NCBI RefSeq assembly: GCF_009741735.1
Contig: NZ_WHOH01000001.1
Span: 1,860,001 to 1,924,000 of the forward strand
Source: Lentibacillus sp. JNUCC-1
Lineage (GTDB): Bacteria > Bacillota > Bacilli > Bacillales > Amphibacillaceae
Direction of reading: 5' to 3'
DNA length: 64,000 nt
In this document: positions 44,834 through 53,927 of the stretch, piece by piece
Numbering within the stretch: position 1 is the first letter of the stretch
Layout of the letters: every line of letters begins with the position of its first letter
Notes under the pieces: model-generated
Databases searched by the model: none
What the model was told of the DNA's origin: nothing
What the model saw: the letters and a program-made list of their open reading frames with translations, nothing else
Translations under genes and position numbers: made by a program

Positions 44834-44877
44834 TTGATACGGACACCACAGACATACAAGAAAGGGAGGGATTGTCC

Positions 44878-45231
44878 ATGGCCAGAAAACTAGGTCGTAC
44901 AACTGATACACGTATGGCACTTTTGCGCAACCTTGCTTCTGATGTAATCATTCATGAACGCCTTGAAACGACAGAAGCTAAAGCAAAAGAATTGAAAACA
45001 ACTGTAGATAAGATGATCACACTTGGTAAGCGCGGGGATCTCCACGCACGTCGCCAAGCTGCGGCATTTCTATACAACAAGGAAGCCAATGAAGACGATG
45101 ACGTCATTCAGAAACTTTTCAATGATATTGCTGCACGTTATGAAGACAGACAAGGTGGATACACACGTGTTCTTAAACTGGGACCTCGTCGCGGCGACGG
45201 TGCCAATATGGCAATTATTGAACTGGTTTAA
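44878..45231 (+). CDS. rplQ: 50S ribosomal protein L17
   Basis: 117 residues ([21 protein letters not shown]). ATG 44878 follows AAAGGGAGG. Last gene of the alpha operon, followed by a terminator. Confidence 0.97.
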   Translation: MARKLGRTTDTRMALLRNLASDVIIHERLETTEAKAKELKTTVDKMITLGKRGDLHARRQAAAFLYNKEANEDDDVIQKLFNDIAARYEDRQGGYTRVLKLGPRRGDGANMAIIELV

Positions 45232-45246
45232 AGAATCGCACACATT

Positions 45247-45295
45247 AAGGGCAGGACTGAATCTCTTCCACGAGGTGAATCCACGCCCTTTTTTT
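45247..45295 (+). terminator. Terminator of the ribosomal supercluster
   Basis: AAGGGC (45247-45252) pairs with GCCCTT (45285-45290) with inner pairing of the arm, followed by a T-run. Confidence 0.75.
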
Positions 45296-45386
45296 GTAGT
45301 GCTAATTAGCAAAGAAAATTCTTTATTACGAGTTTGTATAAACAATGATACATAAAGGGCCTTTGAGTTGAGGGAGGATGGTATTG

Positions 45387-46226
45387 ATGGATGAGAAGAT
45401 GGTTGAGTTTAGGAATGTGTCTTTTAGGTATGAAGAAGAGGGGCCCTGGGTACTGAAGGATGTTTCATTTACCATTTGTTCGAATGAGAAGGTGGCTGTA
45501 ATTGGGCATAATGGTTCAGGGAAATCTACTATTGCCAAGCTGATGAATGGGCTGCTTTTCCCTCAAGAAGGCGAGATCATCATTAACGGTCTTAAGGTCA
45601 ATGAAGAAACCATCTGGGATATTCGGCGTGACGTAGGGATGGTTTTTCAAAACCCTGATAACCAGTTTGTGGGGACTACTGTTCAGGATGATGTGGCCTT
45701 TGGGATGGAAAACCGTGGATTTCCAAGAGAAGAGATGGTTGGGCGCATTGATGAGACACTTACTGCGGTTAACATGCAACATGAGCTGCTCACAGAACCA
45801 CACAGACTCTCGGGTGGACAAAAACAGCGAGTGGCTATTGCAAGCGTTCTGGCCATATCACCTAAGATACTGATCCTTGATGAAGCAACAGCTATGCTTG
45901 ATCCAAAAGGACGCCACAGCATTATGGAAACCATTTCACAGCTGCTGGACGGCTATATGATGACACTTATCACGATTACACATGACCTTGAAGAAGTGAT
46001 GCTTGCTGAACGTGTCATTGTTATGAATCAAGGGGAAATCTGGACGGAAGGTCATCCGAGAGATATATTTAGTCAGAACAGGGCATTTGACCAAATTGGA
46101 CTTGATTTGCCTTTTACCGGCAAACTGGCTGAAGAACTGAAGCGCACAGGAATGGGATTTAATCACACACCGTTTAATCATGAGGAGTTGCTTGAAGAGC
46201 TATGGACATTTTATTCAAAGACGTAA
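45387..46226 (+). CDS. ecfA1: Energy-coupling factor transporter ATPase EcfA1
   Basis: 279 residues. Walker [11 protein letters not shown]-loop NPDNQFVG, signature [12 protein letters not shown], Walker [14 protein letters not shown]. It powers vitamin uptake with EcfA2 and EcfT and interchangeable S subunits. ATG 45387 and TTG 45384 are both possible with GGGAGG at 45372-45377; 45378 is too close. It overlaps ecfA2 by 25 bases. Confidence 0.96.
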   Translation: MDEKMVEFRNVSFRYEEEGPWVLKDVSFTICSNEKVAVIGHNGSGKSTIAKLMNGLLFPQEGEIIINGLKVNEETIWDIRRDVGMVFQNPDNQFVGTTVQDDVAFGMENRGFPREEMVGRIDETLTAVNMQHELLTEPHRLSGGQKQRVAIASVLAISPKILILDEATAMLDPKGRHSIMETISQLLDGYMMTLITITHDLEEVMLAERVIVMNQGEIWTEGHPRDIFSQNRAFDQIGLDLPFTGKLAEELKRTGMGFNHTPFNHEELLEELWTFYSKT

Positions 46227-47074
46227 GCTATACATATCAACCAAACTCGCCATTTGCTCATAAAGCGCTTGCTGATGTCTCATTCCACATTCCTTCCGGG
46301 TCTTATGTGGCGATTATTGGTCATACGGGGTCTGGTAAGTCGACGTTGATTCAACACTTGAATGGGCTTTTGAGACCAACTTCAGGTTCTGTTCAAATTG
46401 GTGATTATCATATGACTTCAGAAGAAAAACCGAAAGACATGAAAAAGCTTCGCAGCCGAGTTGGTGTTGTGTTTCAGTATCCGGAGCATCAATTGTTTGA
46501 AGAAACCATTGCCAAGGATATTGCTTTCGGCCCAAAGAACTTCGGTGTTTCTGATCAGGTCATACAGGAGCGAATCAAAGAAGTTTTACCTGCTGTCGGA
46601 ATTGATGAGAACCTTCTGGAACGGTCACCGTTTGAATTAAGCGGCGGTCAAATGCGCCGGGTTGCAATTGCCGGGGTACTTGCGGTGAAGCCGGAAGTTT
46701 TAGTACTTGATGAACCAACGGCAGGACTTGACCCCCGCGGGCAGAAAGAAATCATGGATATGTTTTACGATATGCATCACAAAGAAAACAACACCACCAT
46801 TCTGGTCACTCACAATATGGAAGATGCCGTGAAGTATGCCGATCATATTTTGATCATGAATCAGGGCTCGATCTACCTTGAAGGAAAGCCTGAGGAGCTG
46901 TTTGCCGATGAAGAGGCGATCACTAAAGTCCAGCTGGATGTCCCGGAAGTGATCCGTTTTCTGAACAAGTTTGAAAACAGGTTCGGTATTCGAATCCCGT
47001 TTACCCGCCAGACGATACAAGAGCTTGCTGAACAAATTTCCAGTGCATTGGAAGGGCGGGTCAAAGATGAATAA
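46202..47074 (+). CDS. ecfA2: Energy-coupling factor transporter ATPase EcfA2
   Basis: 290 residues. Walker [11 protein letters not shown]-loop YPEHQLFE, signature [13 protein letters not shown], Walker [14 protein letters not shown]. It pairs with EcfA1 as the heterodimeric motor. It overlaps both neighbours. Confidence 0.97.
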   Translation: MDILFKDVSYTYQPNSPFAHKALADVSFHIPSGSYVAIIGHTGSGKSTLIQHLNGLLRPTSGSVQIGDYHMTSEEKPKDMKKLRSRVGVVFQYPEHQLFEETIAKDIAFGPKNFGVSDQVIQERIKEVLPAVGIDENLLERSPFELSGGQMRRVAIAGVLAVKPEVLVLDEPTAGLDPRGQKEIMDMFYDMHHKENNTTILVTHNMEDAVKYADHILIMNQGSIYLEGKPEELFADEEAITKVQLDVPEVIRFLNKFENRFGIRIPFTRQTIQELAEQISSALEGRVKDE

Positions 47075-47870
47075 TACACTGATTATCGGTCAATATGTGC
47101 CAGGCCAATCCCTTGTGCATAAACTTGACCCGCGGACAAAGATTATGGTCATTTTTTTCTTTGTCTTTATTGTGTTTTTGGCCAATTCCGCCCCCAGCTA
47201 TTCAATTCTTGCAGCCTTTGCCATAGGGGCAACCTTAATTACGCGTATCCCGCTCCGATTTATTTTCAAAGGTTTAACACCCATTTGGTTTTTGATAGGT
47301 TTTACTTTTATATTGCATCTGATTATTACCAAAGAAGGCACTGTCCTGATAGATATTTTTTCATTTAAAATTTATTCCGGCGGACTGATTCAGGGTTTTG
47401 CAATTTCACTCCGGTTTTTCCTATTGATTCTTGTGACTTCACTGCTCACGCTGACGACAACACCGATTGAAATTACAGATGCAATAGAGACACTTCTAAA
47501 TCCGCTTAAAAAGGTGAAATTCCCGGTGCATGAACTCGCGCTCATGATGTCCATCTCGCTCAGATTCATTCCGACACTCATGCAAGAGACAGACAAGATT
47601 TCAAAAGCTCAGGCGTCTCGTGGGGTGGACTTTCGCACAGGACCTATTAAGGAACGTGCTAAAGCGGTTGTTCCGTTGCTTGTTCCGTTATTTGTCAGTG
47701 CTTTTAAGCGTGCAGAAGACTTGGCCATGGCGATGGAGGCACGAGGATATCACGGCGGAGAAGGCCGGACAAAGCTCAGGATCTTGAAGATCAGCAGCAG
47801 GGACTATGTTGCATTTGGGGTGTTTATCATTGCGTTGGCTGGATTGTTTTTGACACGGCATTATTCTTAA
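47067..47870 (+). CDS. ecfT: Energy-coupling factor transporter transmembrane protein EcfT
   Basis: 267 residues with about five or six membrane spans. The cytoplasmic coupling helices carry the xRG motifs (QASRGVD and MEARGYHG) that dock into the ATPases. The start ATG 47067 lies inside ecfA2; the open frame further upstream is overlap only. No substrate-binding S gene lies beside it. Confidence 0.96.
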   Translation: MNNTLIIGQYVPGQSLVHKLDPRTKIMVIFFFVFIVFLANSAPSYSILAAFAIGATLITRIPLRFIFKGLTPIWFLIGFTFILHLIITKEGTVLIDIFSFKIYSGGLIQGFAISLRFFLLILVTSLLTLTTTPIEITDAIETLLNPLKKVKFPVHELALMMSISLRFIPTLMQETDKISKAQASRGVDFRTGPIKERAKAVVPLLVPLFVSAFKRAEDLAMAMEARGYHGGEGRTKLRILKISSRDYVAFGVFIIALAGLFLTRHYS

Positions 47871-47888
47871 CGGGAGGTCCAAAGCCTG

Positions 47889-48632
47889 ATGAACAAATTA
47901 AAGTGCACCATCAGCTATGATGGTGCTGGTTTTAACGGATATCAAATTCAGCCTGGGCAGCGGACTGTTCAAGGTGAGCTTGAGCATGCCTTGTATCGCA
48001 TGCACAAGAAAAACCCTATACGTGTGATGGCATCGGGCCGAACGGACACGGGAGTGCATGCGAAGGGTCAGGTGATTCATTTCATCTCTCCACTCACCAT
48101 GCCTGAAGCGAACTGGAAAAGAGCGATGAACACCCTGCTTCCTGATGACATTTTTGTACACCAGGCTGAATGGGTGTCGGATGCATTTCATTCGCGCTAT
48201 GATGCAATTGGAAAAGAATACCGCTATTTCTTATATCAAGATTCAGAAACAGATGTATTCAAACGCCATTATGCCCTTCATTACCCCCGTGAGTTAAGTT
48301 TGACGCGGATACAGGAAGCGTGCAGTTACTTGCAGGGCACACATGACTTTACGACCTTTTCCTCTGCAAAAGCTTCCACAAAGGGCAGTAAAGTACGGAC
48401 CATGCATGACGTTCGCTGTGAAAAGAGTGGTGACAATATCGTGTTTATTTTTTATGGGGATGGGTTCTTATACAATATGGTCCGTATTATGATCGGCATT
48501 TTGCTGGACGTTGGGACGGGGAAGTTGACCCCGTTAGACATTTTGGACCTGCTCTATAAAAGGGATCGCAGGCTGGCAGGTGTCACGGCCCCTCCGCAAG
48601 GTTTGTATTTGTGGCGGGTTTTTTACGCGTGA
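47889..48632 (+). CDS. truA: tRNA pseudouridine(38-40) synthase TruA
   Basis: 247 residues. The catalytic Asp is in ASGRTDTGVHA, with FLYNMVRIMIGILLDVG later. It modifies the anticodon arm of several tRNAs. It lies 18 bases after ecfT, a linkage conserved in bacilli. Confidence 0.97.
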   Translation: MNKLKCTISYDGAGFNGYQIQPGQRTVQGELEHALYRMHKKNPIRVMASGRTDTGVHAKGQVIHFISPLTMPEANWKRAMNTLLPDDIFVHQAEWVSDAFHSRYDAIGKEYRYFLYQDSETDVFKRHYALHYPRELSLTRIQEACSYLQGTHDFTTFSSAKASTKGSKVRTMHDVRCEKSGDNIVFIFYGDGFLYNMVRIMIGILLDVGTGKLTPLDILDLLYKRDRRLAGVTAPPQGLYLWRVFYA

Positions 48633-48710
48633 AATTTTTTGTTAAATGAAACATTTCAGAGTTGAAACCGTATAACCTAGAAACAGAGACTTGCGGGGGG
48701 AGAGATTGTC

Positions 48711-49301
48711 ATGTTTAAAAAGGATTCATCCGAGTATGTGCCGTATTTCGTTGCTTTAGCGATCATTCTGGCCATGTCTAGTTTATTTATGCCGTTCTTC
48801 TTGTTGCCACTGCTTCAAGACGGGTTATTTCATTCACCTGATTACTGGTTTTTTGCATCGCCGACGTCAGGTTATTTCATCACAGGCGGCCTGTTTTTAT
48901 ATGCAGGAGCAGTGGCCGGGGTGATGGCTTATGTCCAGTATAATGTTGAAGGAAAGAAAGTACAGAAAACAATCGGCGTGCTTGCAGCGCTTTTGCCTGT
49001 ATTAATTGTTGGCTATTTGACCGTTCATCAATATTATTACTTTAATAATCAAGGGATTTATACGAGTGACTTTCTTTCAGTAGAGGAAACGGCACATCCC
49101 TGGGAGTCTGTGAGTGAAGCGGTTTACCATATGTATAATGATAATGGGACTATGCGGGTCAAGTCACTCGAATTAGCGTACGAGGATGGATCAAGCCTTT
49201 CATTTGAATACAATCATGACATATCATCCAATCGTGTAGCCATTCAAAGAATCTTACAGCATTATGGCGTTGAACTGGAACGGATAAGAAAAACGGAGTA
49301 G
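48711..49301 (+). CDS. Membrane protein of unknown function
   Basis: 196 residues, ATG behind GGGGGGAGAG. Three hydrophobic segments (about 10-35, 55-78, 86-106) are followed by a roughly 90-residue soluble C-terminus ending LQHYGVELERIRKTE. I do not recognise the family. It sits between truA and rplM, where B. subtilis has no equivalent gene that I recall. It appears intact, with codon use like its neighbours. Confidence 0.75.
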   Translation: MFKKDSSEYVPYFVALAIILAMSSLFMPFFLLPLLQDGLFHSPDYWFFASPTSGYFITGGLFLYAGAVAGVMAYVQYNVEGKKVQKTIGVLAALLPVLIVGYLTVHQYYYFNNQGIYTSDFLSVEETAHPWESVSEAVYHMYNDNGTMRVKSLELAYEDGSSLSFEYNHDISSNRVAIQRILQHYGVELERIRKTE

Positions 49302-49335
49302 CAAAAGAAATAAATGATCAATTCATGGTAAACAC

Positions 49336-49363
49336 TTGACTTTTACAGCAGTTTTGGTATATT
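49336..49363 (+). promoter_or_regulatory. SigA-type promoter for rplM-rpsI
   Basis: TTGACT at 49336-49341, 16-base spacer, TATATT at 49358-49363 with extended -10 TGG. Confidence 0.7.
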
Positions 49364-49384
49364 ATGATCTATGGTATTTTTATA

Positions 49385-49425
49385 TTCAAACCACGATTAG
49401 CCCCGGAAATCTAATTGTGTTGAAA
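49385..49425 (+). promoter_or_regulatory. L13-type ribosomal leader hairpin
   Basis: CACGATTAG (49392-49400), loop CCCCGGAAAT, CTAATTGTG (49411-49419). The layout matches the L13 leader of Firmicutes as I remember it. It probably lets L13 repress its own operon. Confidence 0.7.
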
Positions 49426-49468
49426 TAAAAAATAAATGAATGACGGAAATAATGGAGGGAAACACATC

Positions 49469-49906
49469 ATGCGCACAACTTTCATGGCAAATGAAGCGAA
49501 CGTTGAACGCAAGTGGTATGTGGTTGACGCTGAAGGCAAGCGCCTCGGTCGTCTGTCCACTGAGGTGGCTTCAATTCTTCGCGGTAAGAACAAGCCGACT
49601 TACACACCGCATGTCGATACTGGTGATCACGTGATTATCATCAACGCTGAAAAAATCGAACTGACAGGCAATAAGCTGAACGATAAAATGTACTATCGCC
49701 ACACGAACCACCCAGGCGGGCTTAAGGAAAAGAACGCAAACGAAATGCGTAACAAGTATCCTGAAAGAATGCTTGAACTTGCAATCAGAGGAATGATGCC
49801 TAAAGGCGCTCTCGGACGCAAAATGTTCAAGAAATTGCACGTCTACAAAGGTTCAGAGCATAACCATCAAGCACAACAACCAGAAGTTTACGAACTTCGC
49901 GGGTAA
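49469..49906 (+). CDS. rplM: 50S ribosomal protein L13
   Basis: 145 residues ([20 protein letters not shown]). An early 50S assembly protein. ATG 49469 has 9-base spacing from GGAGGG; the in-frame ATG 49436 lies upstream of that site and is rejected. Confidence 0.98.
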   Translation: MRTTFMANEANVERKWYVVDAEGKRLGRLSTEVASILRGKNKPTYTPHVDTGDHVIIINAEKIELTGNKLNDKMYYRHTNHPGGLKEKNANEMRNKYPERMLELAIRGMMPKGALGRKMFKKLHVYKGSEHNHQAQQPEVYELRG

Positions 49907-49925
49907 TTAAGAAGGAGGTCAACTA

Positions 49926-50318
49926 ATGGCACAAGTTCAATACTATGGCACAGGCCGTCGTAAAAGATCAACTGCACGTGTGCGTCTTGTTCCAGGAACC
50001 GGACGTATCGTGATTAACAAACGCGATGCAAAAGACTATTTCCCATATGATACACAGTTGCTTATTCTGAATCAGCCACTACAGGCTACAGAAACAGAAG
50101 GCACATACGATGTACTCGTAAATGTTCACGGAGGCGGCTTCACAGGACAAGCTGGCGCAATCCGTCACGGAATCGCCCGCGCACTTCTTGAAGCAGACCC
50201 TGAATACCGTACAGCGCTTAAGCGTGAAGGATTCCTTACACGTGACCCGCGTATGGTTGAGCGTAAGAAATACGGTCTTAAAAAGGCTCGTCGTGCACCA
50301 CAGTTCTCAAAACGTTAA
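49926..50318 (+). CDS. rpsI: 30S ribosomal protein S9
   Basis: 130 residues, ending APQFSKR. The C-terminal Arg contacts P-site tRNA. The last 18 bases (CAGTTCTCAAAACGTTAA) are duplicated at 53719, so the present 3' end may have been supplied by an inserted element that kept the gene intact. Confidence 0.98.
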   Translation: MAQVQYYGTGRRKRSTARVRLVPGTGRIVINKRDAKDYFPYDTQLLILNQPLQATETEGTYDVLVNVHGGGFTGQAGAIRHGIARALLEADPEYRTALKREGFLTRDPRMVERKKYGLKKARRAPQFSKR

Positions 50319-50370
50319 TCAAATCAACATTTGCAAATCCCTCAACCACTGGTGGTTGGGGGATTTTACT
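50301..50370 (+). repeat. attL-like copy of the rpsI 3' end and terminator
   Basis: It starts CAGTTCTCAAAACGTTAATC, continues through the terminator, and aligns with 53719-53787 with one single-base gap and about three substitutions. Confidence 0.8.
50335..50367 (+). terminator. Terminator of rplM-rpsI
   Basis: AAATCCCTCAACCAC pairs with GTGGTTGGGGGATTT (one G-U pair), ending in TTTT. Confidence 0.88.
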
Positions 50371-50411
50371 GTCTGCTTCAACTCTCAAAATCATAATCTA
50401 ATATATATTTG

Positions 50412-50456
50412 AAAAAGCCTTCTCTCACTTTGCTTTTATAGTGAGAGGAGGTTTTT
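50412..50456. terminator. Second terminator, interrupted at its T-run by IS66
   Basis: CCTTCTCTCACT (50418-50429) pairs with AGTGAGAGGAGG (50440-50451), flanked by AAAAAG and a T-run. The T-run is part of the IS66 target duplication. Confidence 0.75.
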
Positions 50457-50511
50457 GATGTAAGCGTCAAATAATCCCCACCTGTAATCAGATGGGGATT
50501 TCATGTATGCT

Positions 50512-52089
50512 TTATTTAGATTTATTTGGAACGCGACACGCCTCAGGGAGTGTTGTCGACCATGGCAAAAATTGAGCCAGTTGGTCTTGATCCGTCGGAT
50601 CCATGTTGGGAAGTGCCTCGAAAAGATAGCTGAGATAATTAAACGGATTCAACCCGTTTTCCTTAGCTGATTCCACAACACTATATATGATTGCGCTGGA
50701 TTCCGCACCTTTTCTTGTATTACTAAACAGCCAGTTTTTCCGGCCAAGGACAAAAGGCTTGATGGATCGTTCAGCGCGGTTATTATCAATCTCCAAACGT
50801 CCATCCTTTAGAAAGCCCTCTAACCGTTCCCATTGATTGCGGCAGTATTTAATGGCTTTGCCAAGTGCACTTTTCGGCAATACGCGTGGTGTTTGCTCAC
50901 GAAGCCATGCTGAAAAAGCCTCCAACACGGGTTGGCTGCGTTCCAGACGCTGTTCATAGCGTTCTTGTGGACTTACGTCCTTTAAATCGCGCTCAATATC
51001 AAAAAGCTTATTACAAAAGGCTAAGCCTTCTTTCGCTTTCACAGATGTCTTTTCCGCAGATGCGGGCAACGCTTTTAATGCTTCTGTGAAATTACGACGG
51101 GCATGGGCCCAACATCCTACCGGTGTCACATTGGAAATGCTGTTGTAACCGGCATATCCATCCACATGTAAATATCCCTGAAAATCAGCCAGGAATCGCT
51201 GTGGATGTTTACTGGCACGCGTTTGTTGATAGTCGTAGAGCACGATGGGTTTGCTTTCCCGTCCTGTACGATACAACCACATGTAAGATGTTGACTTAGC
51301 TGGCCGATCAGGTTCAGAAAGGACCTGCAAAGGCGTCTCATCCGCATGTAAAATATTATGCTTCACAAGCTGGTCGTGCATCTCATTATATATAAGACGT
51401 AGCCACGTATCAGCACCGTATAAAACCCAATTTGACAAGGTTTGTCGTGAAATGGAAACGCCAAAGCGTTCCAAATGCTTCTCTTGCCGATATAAAGGCA
51501 TGCTTTCCACATATTTCTGGGTCATGGTATAGGCCATCGCAGATGGCGAAGCCAAACTGCCCGGGAAGACGGGCTTTGGCATTTTGGCTGCCACGATGGG
51601 CGTTTCGATCTCATGACGCTCACAATGACGACAGCTATAGACATGCTGTACATGTTCCACGACTTTTACTTGGGCTGGAATGACCTTAAGTTCTTTACGC
51701 ACTTCCGTGCTCATATCATGCAGATCTCCGCCGCAGCACGAACAGACCTGTTCCTCGTCGGATAAGCGATATTCAATCGTTTCCGTAGGCAGGTTTTCAA
51801 GCTTTTGTTCACGGTGACCAGACTGTTTCTTTCGTTTATATGTAACTGTCTCAACAGTGGGTTCTTCAATAGCCGGATCAGCGGTGTCTTCAGCTTCATT
51901 GAAAAGGGAGAGCTGATCAGAGTCGGTTTTTTCACTGGAGGATCCAAATCTGCGTTGCTGGCTCAGACGAAATTGCTCTTCATACCATTTCAGTTTAGCT
52001 TCCAGCGCCTCTTTTTCCATTTCAAGTTTCTCATTTTGCGCTTGATAATATTCAATTGTGTCCTTGGGTGTATGCGCTGTGTTTTTCAT
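50512..52089 (-). CDS. tnpC: IS66-family transposase TnpC
   Basis: 525 residues from ATG at 52089. A longer GTG start at 52152 (546 residues) is possible. An N-terminal coiled coil (IEYYQAQNEKLEMEKEALEAK), then a zinc-ribbon-like CSCCGG and CRHC pair, then the DDE domain: Asp in HADETP, Asp in HVDGYAGY, Glu in NNRAERSIKPF. It catalyses cut and paste of the IS. Confidence 0.96.
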   Translation of the reverse strand: MKNTAHTPKDTIEYYQAQNEKLEMEKEALEAKLKWYEEQFRLSQQRRFGSSSEKTDSDQLSLFNEAEDTADPAIEEPTVETVTYKRKKQSGHREQKLENLPTETIEYRLSDEEQVCSCCGGDLHDMSTEVRKELKVIPAQVKVVEHVQHVYSCRHCERHEIETPIVAAKMPKPVFPGSLASPSAMAYTMTQKYVESMPLYRQEKHLERFGVSISRQTLSNWVLYGADTWLRLIYNEMHDQLVKHNILHADETPLQVLSEPDRPAKSTSYMWLYRTGRESKPIVLYDYQQTRASKHPQRFLADFQGYLHVDGYAGYNSISNVTPVGCWAHARRNFTEALKALPASAEKTSVKAKEGLAFCNKLFDIERDLKDVSPQERYEQRLERSQPVLEAFSAWLREQTPRVLPKSALGKAIKYCRNQWERLEGFLKDGRLEIDNNRAERSIKPFVLGRKNWLFSNTRKGAESSAIIYSVVESAKENGLNPFNYLSYLFEALPNMDPTDQDQLAQFLPWSTTLPEACRVPNKSK

Positions 52090-52156
52090 AAAACTAGTAT
52101 ACGAAAAAGAACTCGACTTGCCTAGTCGAATTCTTATATTTATATATTTCACTTTT

Positions 52157-52513
52157 CTAAAGGGTGGTGCGGGCTGTCACCTCTCGGTGCGCCTGTTTCT
52201 GGTTAAGTGGCAAACCATCAAGCAGCCAGCGCAACTGGCGTTGACTGATGCCCATCGGTTCCGTCTCATTTGCGGATGGCCAGTGAAACGTTCCTCTTTC
52301 CAGACGCCGATAATGAAGCCAAAATCCATTGTGCTCCCACTGGAGAATTTTCAGCTTGTCGCGCTTTCGATTACAGAAAACAAATAAACACGGCGAAAAT
52401 GGATCAAGGTCAAAACACTCTTTGACAATAACGGCTAGCCCGTCGATCGATTTTCGGAGATCCGTGGCGCCTCGAGCCAAGTAAACTTGTTCGAAGTGAG
52501 CATTTGTTAACAT
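52157..52513 (-). CDS. tnpB: IS66 accessory protein TnpB
   Basis: 118 residues with the family blocks DLRKSIDGLAVIV, FVFCNRKRDKLKIL and GFWLHYRRLERGTF. It is required with TnpA for IS66 transposition, mechanism unclear. It overlaps tnpA by 7 bases. Confidence 0.95.
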   Translation of the reverse strand: MLTNAHFEQVYLARGATDLRKSIDGLAVIVKECFDLDPFSPCLFVFCNRKRDKLKILQWEHNGFWLHYRRLERGTFHWPSANETEPMGISQRQLRWLLDGLPLNQKQAHREVTARTTL

Positions 52514-52833
52514 CGATTCTGCAAAATGTGCACGACATCCGTAAGGAGATCGGTATCTGCACCTGGACGGACTTCAACTGAAATGGCATCAAAGTGAATA
52601 TAGATAGGAGCTGGTCTCGAAACCTGATCACTGTCCATTTGGACAGTAAGCCATTGCGTTGGGCCTAATTCATTAACCTGAGGATCTTCATCATTTTCGA
52701 ATTGACGAACCCAATAATACATTTGATGTTTTTTGACATCATGTGTCCGGCACCATTCAGCGACACTCAGCTCGCTTTCTTGCCAAGCGTCATATCGTTG
52801 CTTCCATTCTATTCTTTTATCTTTCAGAGTCAT
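52507..52833 (-). CDS. tnpA: IS66 accessory protein TnpA (HTH)
   Basis: 108 residues. The N-terminal helix-turn-helix (QESELSVAEWCRTHDVKKHQMYYW) is like IS3-type OrfA and probably binds the IS ends. First gene of the element, close to its right end. Confidence 0.92.
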   Translation of the reverse strand: MTLKDKRIEWKQRYDAWQESELSVAEWCRTHDVKKHQMYYWVRQFENDEDPQVNELGPTQWLTVQMDSDQVSRPAPIYIHFDAISVEVRPGADTDLLTDVVHILQNRC

Positions 52834-53069
52834 CGCATAACCTCCAGAGTAATGATCTAAAAAGATTATCTCATCGATGCTCCGTATTTAAAATGTGTAT
52901 TCTATTTGACGCTTACGTTTTTGATTAATTATACATCAACAAAAACAATCACCACGCATGTTGTCATATGCAAAGCAGAAGCATGAAAAGTTATACAGAT
53001 TGTTTGCTTTCTTGCTCGGAATCAAAATAAGCATATAGACCTAGACACTTCGACCTATTCATGTTATTA

Positions 53070-53105
53070 TTTACATATTAGGTAATATTTACATATTAAG
53101 TAAAA
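53070..53105. repeat. Tandem 18-bp operator-like repeats
   Basis: TTTACATATTAGGTAATA (53070-53087) is followed directly by TTTACATATTAAGTAAAA (53088-53105). Each unit has TTAC...GTAA dyad symmetry. They end 36 bases before the small immunity-family gene. Confidence 0.7.
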
Positions 53106-53141
53106 TAATGCCTATTAGCTATTTTATACGGAGGTGATAGA

Positions 53142-53434
53142 ATGGGGGATTTACTAGGAAGTTTGATTATTTTATAGTTATTGCGGTAGTAGGGGCGATT
53201 TACTTTACCCCGGCAATTATTGGGTTTGTTAGAAAGAAGGATAACGCCTTAGCGATTTTTCTTTTGAATTTGTTTTTAGGGTGGTCTCTTATAGCTTGGG
53301 TTATTTCATTAGTATGGGCCACTTCTAAAGATGCATCGCCACAGCAAGTTGTTATTCAAAATCACAATTCACCAGCGCCTAATCAGCCTGTAGAAGAAAA
53401 ACAGTAAGTTTATTAATAAAAGCTTTACGCTTTA
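53142..53434 (+). pseudogene. Small membrane protein of the T4 superinfection-immunity family, frameshifted
   Basis: ATG 53142 has a strong ribosome site (GGAGGTGAT) but hits a stop after 11 codons (GDLLGSLIIL). From 53162 another frame reads FDYFIVIAVVGAIYFTPAI, then VRKKDNALAIFLLNLFLGWS, then LIAWVISLVWAT. These are two membrane helices with the pattern of the phage T4 Imm-like domain, followed by a Gln/Pro-rich tail. One missing base near 53155-53161 would join them. The frame ends at 53434; one extra A at 53400 would end it at 53406 instead. Confidence 0.7.
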
Positions 53435-53718
53435 ATAAAGTTCATGTAAGACATTTACTCTTTTTTCGGTCAGTATGGGAATATACTTACACAAATTAAC
53501 TTCTTCGAGTATTTCATACTTATATTTTTAGATAGAGCTCCAAAACGTTTTGGGCAATTATAATTCTAAACATACAGACCAAGCTGAAACAATCTCTCAC
53601 TGAGTTGCACGTATACCTTTACAAGGTACTCCAATACATTTTATTCCTTAATACGTGAAGGTTACTAAGCATAAAACTCTGGGGGTGAAAAAGGGTAGAA
53701 ACACATTCTTAAAGTTCC
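53435..53718. other. Gene-free AT-rich stretch in the island
   Basis: About 280 bases between the immunity-family gene and the right duplicated rpsI end. I see no convincing gene or structured element. Confidence 0.5.
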
Positions 53719-53787
53719 CAGTTCTCAAAACGTTAATCAATCAACACTTGCAAATCCCTCAACCACATGTGGTTGGGGGATTTTACT
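53719..53787 (+). repeat. attR-like copy of the rpsI 3' end and terminator
   Basis: CAGTTCTCAAAACGTTAATC plus the hairpin AAATCCCTCAACCAC...GTGGTTGGGGGATTT. Upstream of the shared start the rpsI frame meets a stop (53710), so this is only the gene's last codons, not a gene copy. It still has terminator potential. Confidence 0.8.
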
Positions 53788-53927
53788 TTAAACGGATATT
53801 TTAAGCACATGCAATATATAGAAAATATAGGGGGATTGTTAAAATCCTTGGGTCAAACGAAGAATCTTGCAACTGGATTTTTGCTATAATATTTACATAG
53901 GCTATTGAAGAGAAGAGGTATGTCTCT

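Larger units (their letters stand above)
50460..52916 (-). mobile_element. Complete IS66-family insertion sequence
   Basis: The ends read GTAAGCGTCAAATA at 50460 and TATTTGACGCTTAC-type complement finishing at 52916. GTTTTTGAT flanks both ends (50451-50459 and 52917-52925); an 8-base duplication (GTTTTTGA) with one extra shared base fits IS66. It carries tnpA, tnpB and tnpC, all intact, so it may be active. Confidence 0.93.
50301..53787. mobile_element. Small integrated island at the 3' end of rpsI (CIME-like remnant)
   Basis: Bounded by two near-identical copies of the rpsI 3' end plus terminator (50301-50370 and 53719-53787). Inside lie one IS66 element and one small immunity-family gene, but no integrase or conjugation gene. 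Without the IS it would be only about 0.95 kb between the copies. It is best read as the remnant of a site-specific integrative element whose attachment site is the 3' end of rpsI. Confidence 0.65.

Noticed and set aside
50460..52916. IS66 as the cause of the rpsI-end duplication
   Set aside because: The IS has its own 8-9 bp target duplication at its ends; the 70-bp copies lie outside and are unrelated to its transposition.
53655..53803. Short open frame crossing the right rpsI-end copy, with a GTG and G-rich ribosome-like site
   Set aside because: About 48 codons, no recognisable family, and it runs through a terminator hairpin; chance frame.
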